Origin: Falsiroseomonas sp.
GTDB taxonomy: Bacteria; Pseudomonadota; Alphaproteobacteria; Acetobacterales; Acetobacteraceae
Length of the DNA stretch: 54,095 nt
Assembly (NCBI RefSeq): GCF_030695085.1
Contig: NZ_JAUYTS010000035.1
Span: forward strand, 1 to 54,095
Reading direction: 5' to 3'
The notes beneath the pieces are model-generated. The model was not told the DNA's origin. It saw only the letters and a program-made list of their open reading frames with translations, and searched no databases. This document shows, in pieces, positions 7,865-15,453 of the stretch; positions within the stretch are counted from its first letter, which is position 1; the number at the start of each line of letters is the position of its first letter. Position numbers and translations under genes: made by a program.

Positions 7865-9463
7865 TCAGCGCGCCGGCTTTTCGATGTTCCAGATCACCGG
7901 GAAGCCGAAATCGATCACGCCGCGCAGCTCCGCCCGCCAGACGGCCGGGCTGCGGAACTGGCCGGCGATCGGGAAGGTGGCATTCTCGAACGAGATCTTC
8001 TGCAACTGCGCCGCCAATTCGCGCCGCTTCGCCGGGTCGCCTTCTGCCTCGAACTGCGCCAGCACGGGGGACATCTCGTCCACGCAATAGCCCCAGGGCT
8101 GGTTGTCCGTGCAGTTGAAGCCGACACCCATGTTGGACAGCGGGTTCGCCAGGTCGAAGCCGGTATAGACCACCGGCACGATGTTCCAGCCGCCCTGGTC
8201 CAGCGGCTGGCGCTGCACCCAGCGCTGCGCGATGGAAGCCCAGTCGCTGGCCTGCACATCCAGGTTGAAGCCGGCGCGCTTCAGCCGGTCGATCATCACC
8301 AGGCCGTAGGGGTTCAGCAGCGGGCTGTCCGCCGGGTGCAGCAGCACCACGCGTTCATTGTTGTAGCCGGCCTGTTGCAGCAGGGCGCGCGCGGCATCGA
8401 GGCTCGGGCGCTGGATCAACTCGCTGCCGAGTGTGCTGGAATAGGGCGCGCCGCACATGAACAGGCTGGCGCAATCGGGCTGGCCGAGGCCTTCCCCGAA
8501 GCCGGCGCCGGCCAGCACCTCCGTCCGGTCCAGCGCCTGCTGCACGGCGCGGCGCATCAGCACGTTGTTGAAGGGCGGCAAATAGTGGTTGAGGCTGGCG
8601 CAATACATCAGCGTCGCCTGGCCACCGGCCTCGGCGATCTTCATCTGCCGGTTGGTGCGCAGGCGTGGCAGGTAGTCCACTGGCGCATATTCCAGGTAGT
8701 CCACCTCTCCGGTCTGCAGCGCGGCGACGCGCAGCCCCGGATCGGCCATCGTCGCCATCTCGACGCGGTCGAGCTTCACCACCTTGCCGCCGGCCAGCCC
8801 ATCCGCCGGCTCATCCCGCGGCACGTAGTTCGCGTTGCGGGTGAAGCTGGCGCGCTCGCCCGGGATCCAGTTGGTGCGCTGGAAGATGAAGGGGCCGGAG
8901 CCCATGATCTCCTGCACCTGCTGCGAGGGCGGCGTGGCGCTGGCGATGCGTGCCGGCATGATGAAGGGCACGTGGACGGAGGGTTTTCCAAGTGCCTCCA
9001 GCACGCCACCGAAGGGCTTCGACAGTTTCAGCACGAAGTTGCGGGCATCCGTTGCCGTCAGGCTTTCGGTGGAGGCCATCAGGCGGCGGCCGATGGAATC
9101 GCGGCCGCCCCAGCGCTTGAGCGAGGCGACGCAATCCTCCGCCGTCACCGGGCTGCCGTCGTGGAAAGCCAGGCCGGGGCGCAGCGCGAAATTCCAGGTC
9201 AGGCCATCCGCGCTGATCTCCCAGCCCGACAGCATCTGCGGCTTGTACTCGCCGCGCCCGTTCATCGAAACCAGCGTGTCGAAGACGAGGTAGGCGAAAT
9301 TGCGGGTGACGAAGCTGGGGCTGGAAATCGGGTCCAGGTTCTGCAGCCCGACATTGACGATGAAACGGAACGGCGCCGCCTGCGCCTGGGCGCGCGAGGA
9401 TGCGCCGGCGGAGAGGATGGTGATGCCGGCGCCCGCAAGCGCCTGTCGGCGGGTGATCTGCAT
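7865..9463 (-). CDS. Family 5 (peptide-type) ABC substrate-binding protein, Tat signal
   Basis: 532 residues. The N-terminus MQITRRQALAGAGITILSAG is a twin-arginine signal with an AQAQA-type cleavage site. The mature part has family 5 hallmarks: QNLDPISSP, a GWEISADGLTWNFALRPGLAFHDG block, the VTAEDCVASLKRW segment and LPPFNNVLMRRAVQQALDR. Such periplasmic proteins bind peptides, opines or other organic solutes for ABC import. A GAGGAG ribosome site precedes the ATG. Last gene of a minus-strand operon with two SDRs and a deacetylase-like enzyme. No permease or ATPase gene is nearby, so its transporter partner is elsewhere or missing. Confidence 0.88.
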   Translation of the reverse strand: MQITRRQALAGAGITILSAGASSRAQAQAAPFRFIVNVGLQNLDPISSPSFVTRNFAYLVFDTLVSMNGRGEYKPQMLSGWEISADGLTWNFALRPGLAFHDGSPVTAEDCVASLKRWGGRDSIGRRLMASTESLTATDARNFVLKLSKPFGGVLEALGKPSVHVPFIMPARIASATPPSQQVQEIMGSGPFIFQRTNWIPGERASFTRNANYVPRDEPADGLAGGKVVKLDRVEMATMADPGLRVAALQTGEVDYLEYAPVDYLPRLRTNRQMKIAEAGGQATLMYCASLNHYLPPFNNVLMRRAVQQALDRTEVLAGAGFGEGLGQPDCASLFMCGAPYSSTLGSELIQRPSLDAARALLQQAGYNNERVVLLHPADSPLLNPYGLVMIDRLKRAGFNLDVQASDWASIAQRWVQRQPLDQGGWNIVPVVYTGFDLANPLSNMGVGFNCTDNQPWGYCVDEMSPVLAQFEAEGDPAKRRELAAQLQKISFENATFPIAGQFRSPAVWRAELRGVIDFGFPVIWNIEKPAR

Positions 9464-9489
9464 GGTGGTTTCTCCTCAGCGAATTTTGC

Positions 9490-10314
9490 TCAGCGCTTTT
9501 CCTGGGCGGCCCAGGCTTCGGCGATTTCGGTGCAGGTGGCGAACCAAACGTCATCGAAGCCGCGGATGAAGGCAATCATTTCCCGCAGCAGCGCGATACG
9601 GCTGGGGCGGCCCGACAATTGCGGGTGCATGACCAGGTTGTAGAAGCCGCCCCAGCGGTGGATTTCCTTGAATTCCTCCTGCCAGACCTCGCGGATGTGG
9701 CTGTTGGTCATGATCGGGCGCGGCGTCTTCACGCTGAACAGCACGAAGGGCGCGTCATCCAGGCTCCAGTGATAGGGCAGTTCCACCAGCTGCCGGCCGC
9801 CATCCGGATGCGGCAGGCGATAGGGATTCACATCGCCCATCATCGAGCTGTCATACAGGAAGCCGTGCTTGTCGAGCTGCCGCACCAGCTCATCCGTCGT
9901 CTCACCCGCCGGGGACCGGTAGCCCTTCGGCACCACGCCAAGCACGCGCTTCAGGCTGTCCAGGCCCTTCTCGATTTCCTCGATGTCCTTCTCCGGCGCA
10001 TCCGGGTCCGGCCAGGCGTGGGAATAGCTGTGGTGGCCGACCTCATGCCCGCCCTTCAGGATCATCTCGGCACGGTCGGTGTGGTGTTCCACCGTCCAGC
10101 CGGGGATGAAGAAGGTGCCCTTCACGCCGGCATCCTCCAGCGTCTCCAGGATCTTCGGCACGCCGACCTTGGCGCCGTAGCTGCCCTGGCTGAGCGTGCC
10201 GGGGCGGCGGGCGTTGGAGGGGTCGCGCGACAGCCACAGCGTCTCCGCATCGAAGTCGAAGGTCAGCGCCACGGCGCAGCGCGCGCCGTTTGGCCATTTC
10301 ACGCTCATATCCAT
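9490..10314 (-). CDS. Polysaccharide deacetylase (NodB-homology) family hydrolase
   Basis: 274 residues. NodB-type motifs: TFDFDAE (Asp20, Asp22), GHHSYSH giving metal ligands His95 and His99, and GYRSPAG. The sequence around YGAKVGVPKILETLEDAGVKGTFFIPGWTVE is that of the cytoplasmic PgdA/PuuE-like branch rather than secreted chitin deacetylases, and no signal peptide is present. Members hydrolyse C-N bonds in amides, ureides or N-acetyl groups. Start at 10314 chosen for the upstream AGAGG and because an earlier frame overlaps the SDR gene; ATG 10308 is an alternative. 16 bp from the SDR, 26 bp from the SBP: same operon. Confidence 0.85.
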   Translation of the reverse strand: MDMSVKWPNGARCAVALTFDFDAETLWLSRDPSNARRPGTLSQGSYGAKVGVPKILETLEDAGVKGTFFIPGWTVEHHTDRAEMILKGGHEVGHHSYSHAWPDPDAPEKDIEEIEKGLDSLKRVLGVVPKGYRSPAGETTDELVRQLDKHGFLYDSSMMGDVNPYRLPHPDGGRQLVELPYHWSLDDAPFVLFSVKTPRPIMTNSHIREVWQEEFKEIHRWGGFYNLVMHPQLSGRPSRIALLREMIAFIRGFDDVWFATCTEIAEAWAAQEKR

Positions 10315-10330
10315 CGCCTCTGCTTCTCCC

Positions 10331-11080
10331 TCAATCACGCGTTGCGTTGCGGGCTTCGAGCCAGCCGCCATCCACCGCCAGCACCTGCCCCGTCACGAAG
10401 GACGCATCCGCCGAGGCGAGGAAGGCGATCACGCTCGCCACCTCCGCCGGCGTGCCGGCCCGGCGCAGTGGCGCGGCCTGCACCATGCCACTTACATACC
10501 AGCTATCGCGCAGAAAGCCCTCGGTCATCGCCGTCTCGATGACGCCCGGCGCCACGGCATTCACGCGGATGCCCACCGGCCCGAGCTCCGCCGCCAGGGT
10601 CCGCGTCGCCTGGGCCACGCCGGCCTTGGCCACCGCATAGGCCATGGTGCCGGGGTGGCCGGCGATGCCGAAGATGGAGGCGACATTCACCACGCGCCCG
10701 CCCGGCCGCGGCAGATGCGGCAGCACATCCCGCGTCACGCGCAGCACCGCACCGAGATTCACATCGAGGAAACGCGCGATCAGCGCATCATCCGATTGAT
10801 CCAGCCGGCGCGACCCGCCGATGCCGGCATTGTTCACCAGCAGGTCGATGCGCCCGAAGGCGGCCAGCGCGGCCTGCGCGATGCGCGTTCCGGCATCGGG
10901 TGCTGCCACATCCAGCATCAGTGACGCGGCGCCGAGTGCGGCCGCCGTGGCCGCCACCTCCTCATCCCGGTCCACCAGCAGCACATCCAGGCCATCGGCG
11001 CGCAGCCTTGCGGCGGTGGCAGCCCCGATGCCGCGCGCGGCGCCGGTGACGATCGCGGCGTCAGGCAAGCCGGCCACCAT
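10331..11080 (-). CDS. SDR family NAD(P)-dependent oxidoreductase
   Basis: 249 residues of classical SDR type: cofactor motif TGAARGIG near residue 12, NNAG near 80, catalytic Ser in NVASIFG, and YAVAK (Tyr/Lys pair), then a PGVIETAM segment. It would interconvert an alcohol and a ketone with NAD(P)H in the cytoplasm. Start at 11080 overlaps the preceding SDR by 20 bp, indicating co-translation. Catalytic residues are intact. Substrate unknown; neighbours suggest catabolism of an organic compound imported via the SBP at the operon end. Confidence 0.88.
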   Translation of the reverse strand: MVAGLPDAAIVTGAARGIGAATAARLRADGLDVLLVDRDEEVAATAAALGAASLMLDVAAPDAGTRIAQAALAAFGRIDLLVNNAGIGGSRRLDQSDDALIARFLDVNLGAVLRVTRDVLPHLPRPGGRVVNVASIFGIAGHPGTMAYAVAKAGVAQATRTLAAELGPVGIRVNAVAPGVIETAMTEGFLRDSWYVSGMVQAAPLRRAGTPAEVASVIAFLASADASFVTGQVLAVDGGWLEARNATRD

Positions 11081-11825
11081 CGATCGGCAGTGCTGCGCCG
11101 TTGATGTAGCTGGCCGCATCGCTCAGCAGGAACAGCACCGCGGTCGTCACCTCATGCACCTCGCCGAAGCGGGCGGAGGGGTTCTTCGCGCGGAACATCG
11201 CCTCCACCCCCGCGGCGCGATCGCCGAGCTGCTCGAACACGCCGCGCAGCATCGGCGTCTCGATCTGGCCGGGGCAGACGGTGTTGGCGCGGATGCCCTG
11301 CATGGCGTGGCCGGTGGCGACGCTGCGCGTCATCAGCACCACCGCGCCCTTGCTGGCCGAATAGGTCGGGAACACCGCATTGCCGACGATGCCGGAACCC
11401 GATGCGATGGTCACCACCGCGCCGCCGCCCGCCGCCGCCATGCGCGGCAGCACCGCCTTCAGCGCCAGCCAGGTGCCCTTCACATTTACCGCGAAAACCT
11501 GGTCGAACTCGGCCTCCGTCACCTCCGGCAGCGGCCGTGTCGGGCCGAGCGTGCCGGCGGCGGTGACCAGCAGCGTCGCCGGGCCGATCGCATCCAGTGC
11601 CGCCGCGGCACGGTCGATATCCGCGGCGCTGGTCACATCGCCCACAACCACCTGCGCGCCGTCACATCGCGCGGCGGTTTCGGCCAGGCCTGCCGCATCG
11701 CGGTCGAACAGCACCAGCCGGGCGCCCTCCGCCGCCAGCGCCAGCGCGGCATCGCGGCCGAGGCCGGACGCGGCGCCGGTGACGAGGCCGACGCGGCCGA
11801 TGAAGCGAAGCGGCGTGTCCGGCAT
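11061..11825 (-). CDS. SDR family NAD(P)-dependent oxidoreductase
   Basis: 254 residues with TGAASGLG at the cofactor site, Ser in IASGSGIVG, and YSASK (Tyr/Lys). The usual NNAG is TAAG here (LLVTAAGTLGP), a mild deviation. Start at ATG 11825 because AAGGAG lies 11 nt upstream; the GTG at 11837 sits on top of that site. First gene of the four-gene minus-strand operon and divergent from the DUF35/thiolase pair across about 100 bp. Two adjacent SDRs may act in sequence or as a heteromer; substrate unknown. Confidence 0.87.
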   Translation of the reverse strand: MPDTPLRFIGRVGLVTGAASGLGRDAALALAAEGARLVLFDRDAAGLAETAARCDGAQVVVGDVTSAADIDRAAAALDAIGPATLLVTAAGTLGPTRPLPEVTEAEFDQVFAVNVKGTWLALKAVLPRMAAAGGGAVVTIASGSGIVGNAVFPTYSASKGAVVLMTRSVATGHAMQGIRANTVCPGQIETPMLRGVFEQLGDRAAGVEAMFRAKNPSARFGEVHEVTTAVLFLLSDAASYINGAALPIDGGRLA

Positions 11826-11924
11826 GGCAAAGCGCACTCCTTGCGGCGTGCCGCCACGATCCGGCCAGTATCCCGCGCGGTCAAGGGGCGTCTATCCTGC
11901 GCGCCGCCATGGGAGTGAAACGGA

Positions 11925-12287
11925 GTGGACCTGCGCGAGCCTTCCCTCTATGCGCCCGCCGCCGCGGGTGACGGCGCCGTATTGCTGGCGCTGCGCGACC
12001 CGGCCAGCGGCGCGCTGAGCTTCCCCCGCTCCCTCTATGGCCCGCCGGGGCTGGAGGCGGTGGAACTCAGCGGCCAGGCCACGTTGCTGGCCTGCATCAC
12101 GCTGCACCAGCCGGTGCTGCCGGGCGTGGTGCCGCCGCTGGTGGTGGCGCGGCTGCAACTCGCGGAGGGTCTGGTGGTGGATGGCGTGCTGGAGGGCACG
12201 GCGGAACCGCCGCCGGGCACGCCGATGCGCGCGGTCCTGGTGGCGGAGGATGGCGCGCTGGTCTGCCGCTTCCGGCCGGCCGCATGA
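11925..12287 (+). CDS. DUF35 OB-fold protein lacking zinc-ribbon cysteines
   Basis: 120 residues from a GTG. The layout matches DUF35 partners of thiolase-like enzymes: an N-terminal rubredoxin-like part then an OB fold (ATLLACITLHQPVLPGVVPPLVVARLQLAEGLVVDGVLEG). In the family the N-terminal part carries two CxxC pairs; here the equivalent stretch (LLALRDPASGALSFPRSLYGPPG) has none. The stop overlaps the thiolase ATG (ATGA), so the two are made together. DUF35 proteins form complexes with thiolase-fold acetyltransferases or steroid-side-chain aldolases. The family assignment rests on the pairing as well as sequence. Confidence 0.7.
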   Translation: MDLREPSLYAPAAAGDGAVLLALRDPASGALSFPRSLYGPPGLEAVELSGQATLLACITLHQPVLPGVVPPLVVARLQLAEGLVVDGVLEGTAEPPPGTPMRAVLVAEDGALVCRFRPAA

Positions 12288-13429
12288 GCGGCCTTGCAGG
12301 TCTGCGCCCGGTCCGCGTCGTCGGCATCGGCATGCATCGCTACCAATTCGCCAGCGACACGCCCTACATCACCCTCGGCCTGACGGCGCTGCGGGCGGCG
12401 CTGGAGGATGCCGGGCTGGGCTGGCCGGATATCGGGGCCGCGATGGTCGGCACCGCCGGCCTCGGCATGGCCGCCGGGCGCGTGATGCTGCGGCACATGG
12501 GCGCCACGGGCATCGAGGTGATGCAGGTGGAGAACGCCTCCGCCTCCGGCTCCTCCGCCTTTCGCATGGCCTGCCTGCTGGTGGGCAGCGGGCAGCGCGA
12601 CATCGTGCTGGCGATGGGCGTGGACAAGCACGGCACATCGCAGCGCGCGGTGGACAAGGACGGGCTGGCGCGGCTGTCACCGACCGATCACAGCCCGCTG
12701 GTGGAATTCGCGCTGCTCGCCCGGCTGTGGCGGGACCGCCACGGGCTGCGGCCGGAGGATATGGCGCGCGTCGCGGTGAAGAATCACGGCAACGCCGCGC
12801 GCAATCCCTTCGCCCAGTTCCGCAAGCCGCGCAGCCTGGAACAGGTATTGGCCTCCGCCCCCGTCGCCGGCGACCTCACCGCGCTGCAATGCTGCCCACG
12901 AGGGGAAGGTGCGGCCGCCGTCATCGTCGCTAGCGAGGATGCGATCGCGCGGCTGAAGCTGGACCGGCGCCGCGCCATTCGCGTGCTGTCCTCCACCGCC
13001 AGCAGCGAGACCGCCGTGGCGCCTGGCGACTTCGCCATGCTGGAGATGGTGCGGCAATCCGGGCTGGAGACGTTGCGCCAGGCCGGCATCGGCGCGGAGG
13101 AGCTGGACATCGTCGAGTTGCATGACGCCTTCAGCATCGAGGAGATCGTCTATGCCGAGGCGCTCGGCCTCTGCCCGGTTGGCGAAGCGGCCGCGCGGCT
13201 GCGCGATGGCGCGTGGGAGATTGGCGGACGCTGCGCGGTGAACCCCTCCGGCGGGTTGATCGGCATGGGCCACCCGATCGGGCCCACCGGCATCGGTCAG
13301 GTGGCCGAGATCGTGCGGCAATTGCGCGGTGAGGCCACGGGCCGGCAGCAGCCGGGCGCACGCACCGCCATGGCGCATATGATCGGCCTCGGCGCCGTCG
13401 CGGTCGGCCATGTGTTGCAGCGGGAATGA
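12284..13429 (+). CDS. Thiolase-like protein with Ser in place of nucleophilic Cys
   Basis: 381 residues of the SCP-x/lipid-transfer thiolase type. The N-terminal active-site loop reads ENASASGSSAF with Ser86 where thiolases have Cys (ENACASGS). The other two landmarks remain: His280 in ELHDAF and His330 in GMGHPIGPTG. Thiolases use Cys to form an acyl-enzyme, so ordinary thiolysis is unlikely; related proteins paired with DUF35 (Ltp2-type) are retro-aldolases. Overlaps the DUF35 gene by 4 bp. Probably cuts a C-C bond in a CoA-bound intermediate. Reaction inferred, not proven. Confidence 0.85.
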   Translation: MSGLAGLRPVRVVGIGMHRYQFASDTPYITLGLTALRAALEDAGLGWPDIGAAMVGTAGLGMAAGRVMLRHMGATGIEVMQVENASASGSSAFRMACLLVGSGQRDIVLAMGVDKHGTSQRAVDKDGLARLSPTDHSPLVEFALLARLWRDRHGLRPEDMARVAVKNHGNAARNPFAQFRKPRSLEQVLASAPVAGDLTALQCCPRGEGAAAVIVASEDAIARLKLDRRRAIRVLSSTASSETAVAPGDFAMLEMVRQSGLETLRQAGIGAEELDIVELHDAFSIEEIVYAEALGLCPVGEAAARLRDGAWEIGGRCAVNPSGGLIGMGHPIGPTGIGQVAEIVRQLRGEATGRQQPGARTAMAHMIGLGAVAVGHVLQRE

Positions 13430-13490
13430 CCCGTGCCTCCGCTCGCGTGCTGCGCTAGACTGCAGCCTATTGCCTTGAGGGAGTGGAAGA

Positions 13491-14060
13491 ATGAACCAGG
13501 AATTCCTCGACGATCGCCGCCGCGCGCTGGAGGAAGCCTTTTTCGCACGGGAGACCGAGGCCTGGCGCCAGCGCCAGCGCGCGGAAGCCGCGGCGGCCTC
13601 GCGGCGGGAGGGTCTGCAGGCCGCCTCCGGCATCACCGATACGGCGCTGCTGGACCGCCTGGCATCACAGGGGCTGGAAGCCTCCACCCTGGCGGCGCTG
13701 TCGCTGGTGCCGCTGGTGATGGTGGGCTGGGCCGATGGCTCGCTGGATGAGAAGGAACGCGCGGCGCTGCTGCGTGCCGCGTCCGAATCCGGCCTCGGCG
13801 CAGACAGCCCGGCGCAGCATTCGCTGACGCAATGGCTGTCCGCGCCACCGCCGCCGGCACTGCTGGAGACCTGGTCCGACTATATCCGCGCCAGCACCGC
13901 CGGCATGGATGCGGCGGCGCGGCAGGCGCTGAAATCCGGCCTGCTGGACCGTGCGCGTGGCGTGGCGGAAGCCGCGGGTGGCTTCCTCGGCCTCGGTGCG
14001 CGCATTTCGCCGGCCGAGCAGGCGATGCTGGCGAAGTTGGAACGCGCCTTCGAGGCGTAG
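13491..14060 (+). CDS. TerB-like helical protein
   Basis: 189 residues, soluble, mostly helical. The N-terminus (DDRRRALEEAFFARETEAWRQRQRAEA) is a charged probable coiled coil. The middle GWADGSLDEKERAALLRAA matches the TerB-like pattern of an ADG-x-hydrophobic-DEKE metal-binding helix turn. A C-terminal helix pair follows. TerB folds occur in tellurite-resistance proteins, DjlA and others, and function cannot be predicted from the fold. Ribosome site GAGGGAG precedes the ATG. Convergent with hemN, only 3 bp between stops. Confidence 0.65.
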   Translation: MNQEFLDDRRRALEEAFFARETEAWRQRQRAEAAAASRREGLQAASGITDTALLDRLASQGLEASTLAALSLVPLVMVGWADGSLDEKERAALLRAASESGLGADSPAQHSLTQWLSAPPPPALLETWSDYIRASTAGMDAAARQALKSGLLDRARGVAEAAGGFLGLGARISPAEQAMLAKLERAFEA

Positions 14061-14063
14061 CCG

Positions 14064-15404
14064 CTACACCGCGGTGGAATGCCGCCCGGCGCGCGCCAGA
14101 TGCGCGTCGAAGGCGGCGGCGGCGAGGCGGAGGAAGGGCGCACCCTCCGCCGTCATCGCCACCACGCCATCCTCCAGCGTCAGGATGCCGGCATCCCTCA
14201 GCGGCACGAGTTCATCCCAGGCGCTGGCGAGCAGGCAGGGCGGCGGGCGGACGCGAAAATCGCACATCAGCCGCTCGATCACCGCCCCGCGTGCGCGATC
14301 TTCCGCCGTGATGGCCAGGCCGCGCGCGATGGGTAGCACGCCGGCGGCCACGCTGCGCCGCCAGGCGCCGGTCTCCAGTTCGTTCTGCACGAAGCCCTGC
14401 GGCAGGCGGCCGATGGAGGAAGCGCCAAGGCCCAGCAGCGCATCCGCCACATCGGTCGTGTAGCCCTGGAAATTGCGGCGCAGCGTGCCGGCGCGCGCGG
14501 CCTGCGCCATCGGGTCCTGCGGGCGGGTGAAGTGATCCAGCCCGATGGCGGCATAGCCCAGCGACTCCAGCAGCGCGCGCGCCATGCGCGCCTGCTCCAG
14601 CCGTTCCGGCACGCCGGGCAATGCGGTTTCGTCAATCAGGCGCTGGTGCTTCTTCATCCAGGGCACATGCGCGTAGCCGAACAGCGCGATGCGATCCGGC
14701 GCCAGCCCATGCGCCAGGTGGATGCTGTGCGCGAGCCCCGCCACGCCCTGCAGCGGCAGGCCGTGGATCAGGTCGAAATTGATCGCGGCGATGCCGGCCT
14801 CACGCAGGAAGTCGACGCTCGCCTGCACCAGCTCGTAGGGCTGCACGCGGCCGATGGCGTGCTGCACCGCCGGGTTGAAATCCTGCACGCCGAGGCTGGC
14901 GCGCGTCACGCCCAGCTGCGCCAGCTTGCGCGCCAACCCGCGCGTCAGGCTGCGCGGGTCGAGCTCGATCGCGTGTTCGGCCAGGCCGGACAGGTCGAAA
15001 TGCCAGGCGAGGGCGGCCATCACGCGTTCCAGCCCGGCCGCCCCCAGCATGCTCGGCGTGCCGCCGCCCCAATGCAGGTGCGTGACGCGCCGCGCCGGCG
15101 TGGCGGCCGCGAGCAGGTGGATCTCGGCCAGCAGGGATTCGACATAGGCGTCGAGCGGCGCCTGCTGCCGCGTCACCTTGGTGTGGCAGCCGCAATAGGC
15201 GCACATCGCCGCGCAATAGGGTACGTGCAGATACAGTGAGACCGTCGCCGCCGGGTCCTGCGCCGCCAGCGAGGCGGTGTAGTCGGCGGGGCCGATGCCG
15301 GCATGGAAGTGCGGGGCGGTGGGGTAGGAGGTGTAGCGCGGCACGGATCGCTCGGCCAAGGCGAGGCGGGTGGTGTCCAGCGCGGGCGGGAGGGTGCTGC
15401 TCAT
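14064..15404 (-). CDS. hemN: Oxygen-independent coproporphyrinogen III oxidase
   Basis: 446 residues, close to E. coli HemN. N-terminal PRYTSYPTA is diagnostic of true HemN rather than HemW. Radical SAM cysteines Cys64, Cys68, Cys71 lie in YCAAMCAYCGC (with the HemN-specific extra Cys73), and GGGTPSML follows. It decarboxylates coproporphyrinogen III to protoporphyrinogen IX without O2, using SAM and a 4Fe-4S cluster. An FNR/FixK-type box sits about 42 bp before the ATG, fitting low-oxygen induction. A TAGGCT at 15412-15417 could be its -10, which would put the transcript start almost at the ATG. Confidence 0.94.
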   Translation of the reverse strand: MSSTLPPALDTTRLALAERSVPRYTSYPTAPHFHAGIGPADYTASLAAQDPAATVSLYLHVPYCAAMCAYCGCHTKVTRQQAPLDAYVESLLAEIHLLAAATPARRVTHLHWGGGTPSMLGAAGLERVMAALAWHFDLSGLAEHAIELDPRSLTRGLARKLAQLGVTRASLGVQDFNPAVQHAIGRVQPYELVQASVDFLREAGIAAINFDLIHGLPLQGVAGLAHSIHLAHGLAPDRIALFGYAHVPWMKKHQRLIDETALPGVPERLEQARMARALLESLGYAAIGLDHFTRPQDPMAQAARAGTLRRNFQGYTTDVADALLGLGASSIGRLPQGFVQNELETGAWRRSVAAGVLPIARGLAITAEDRARGAVIERLMCDFRVRPPPCLLASAWDELVPLRDAGILTLEDGVVAMTAEGAPFLRLAAAAFDAHLARAGRHSTAV

Positions 15405-15439
15405 GCCAGGCAGCCTAGGCAGGCTGGCGGCAAGGCACC

Positions 15440-15453
15440 TTGATATGGGTCAA
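15440..15453 (-). promoter_or_regulatory. FNR/FixK-type box upstream of hemN
   Basis: TTGATATGGGTCAA fits the TTGAT-N4-ATCAA anaerobox with one mismatch (GTCAA). It is centred about 42 bp before the hemN ATG and overlaps the stop codon of the phospholipase D gene. hemN is a classic FNR/FixK target. Confidence 0.75.
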
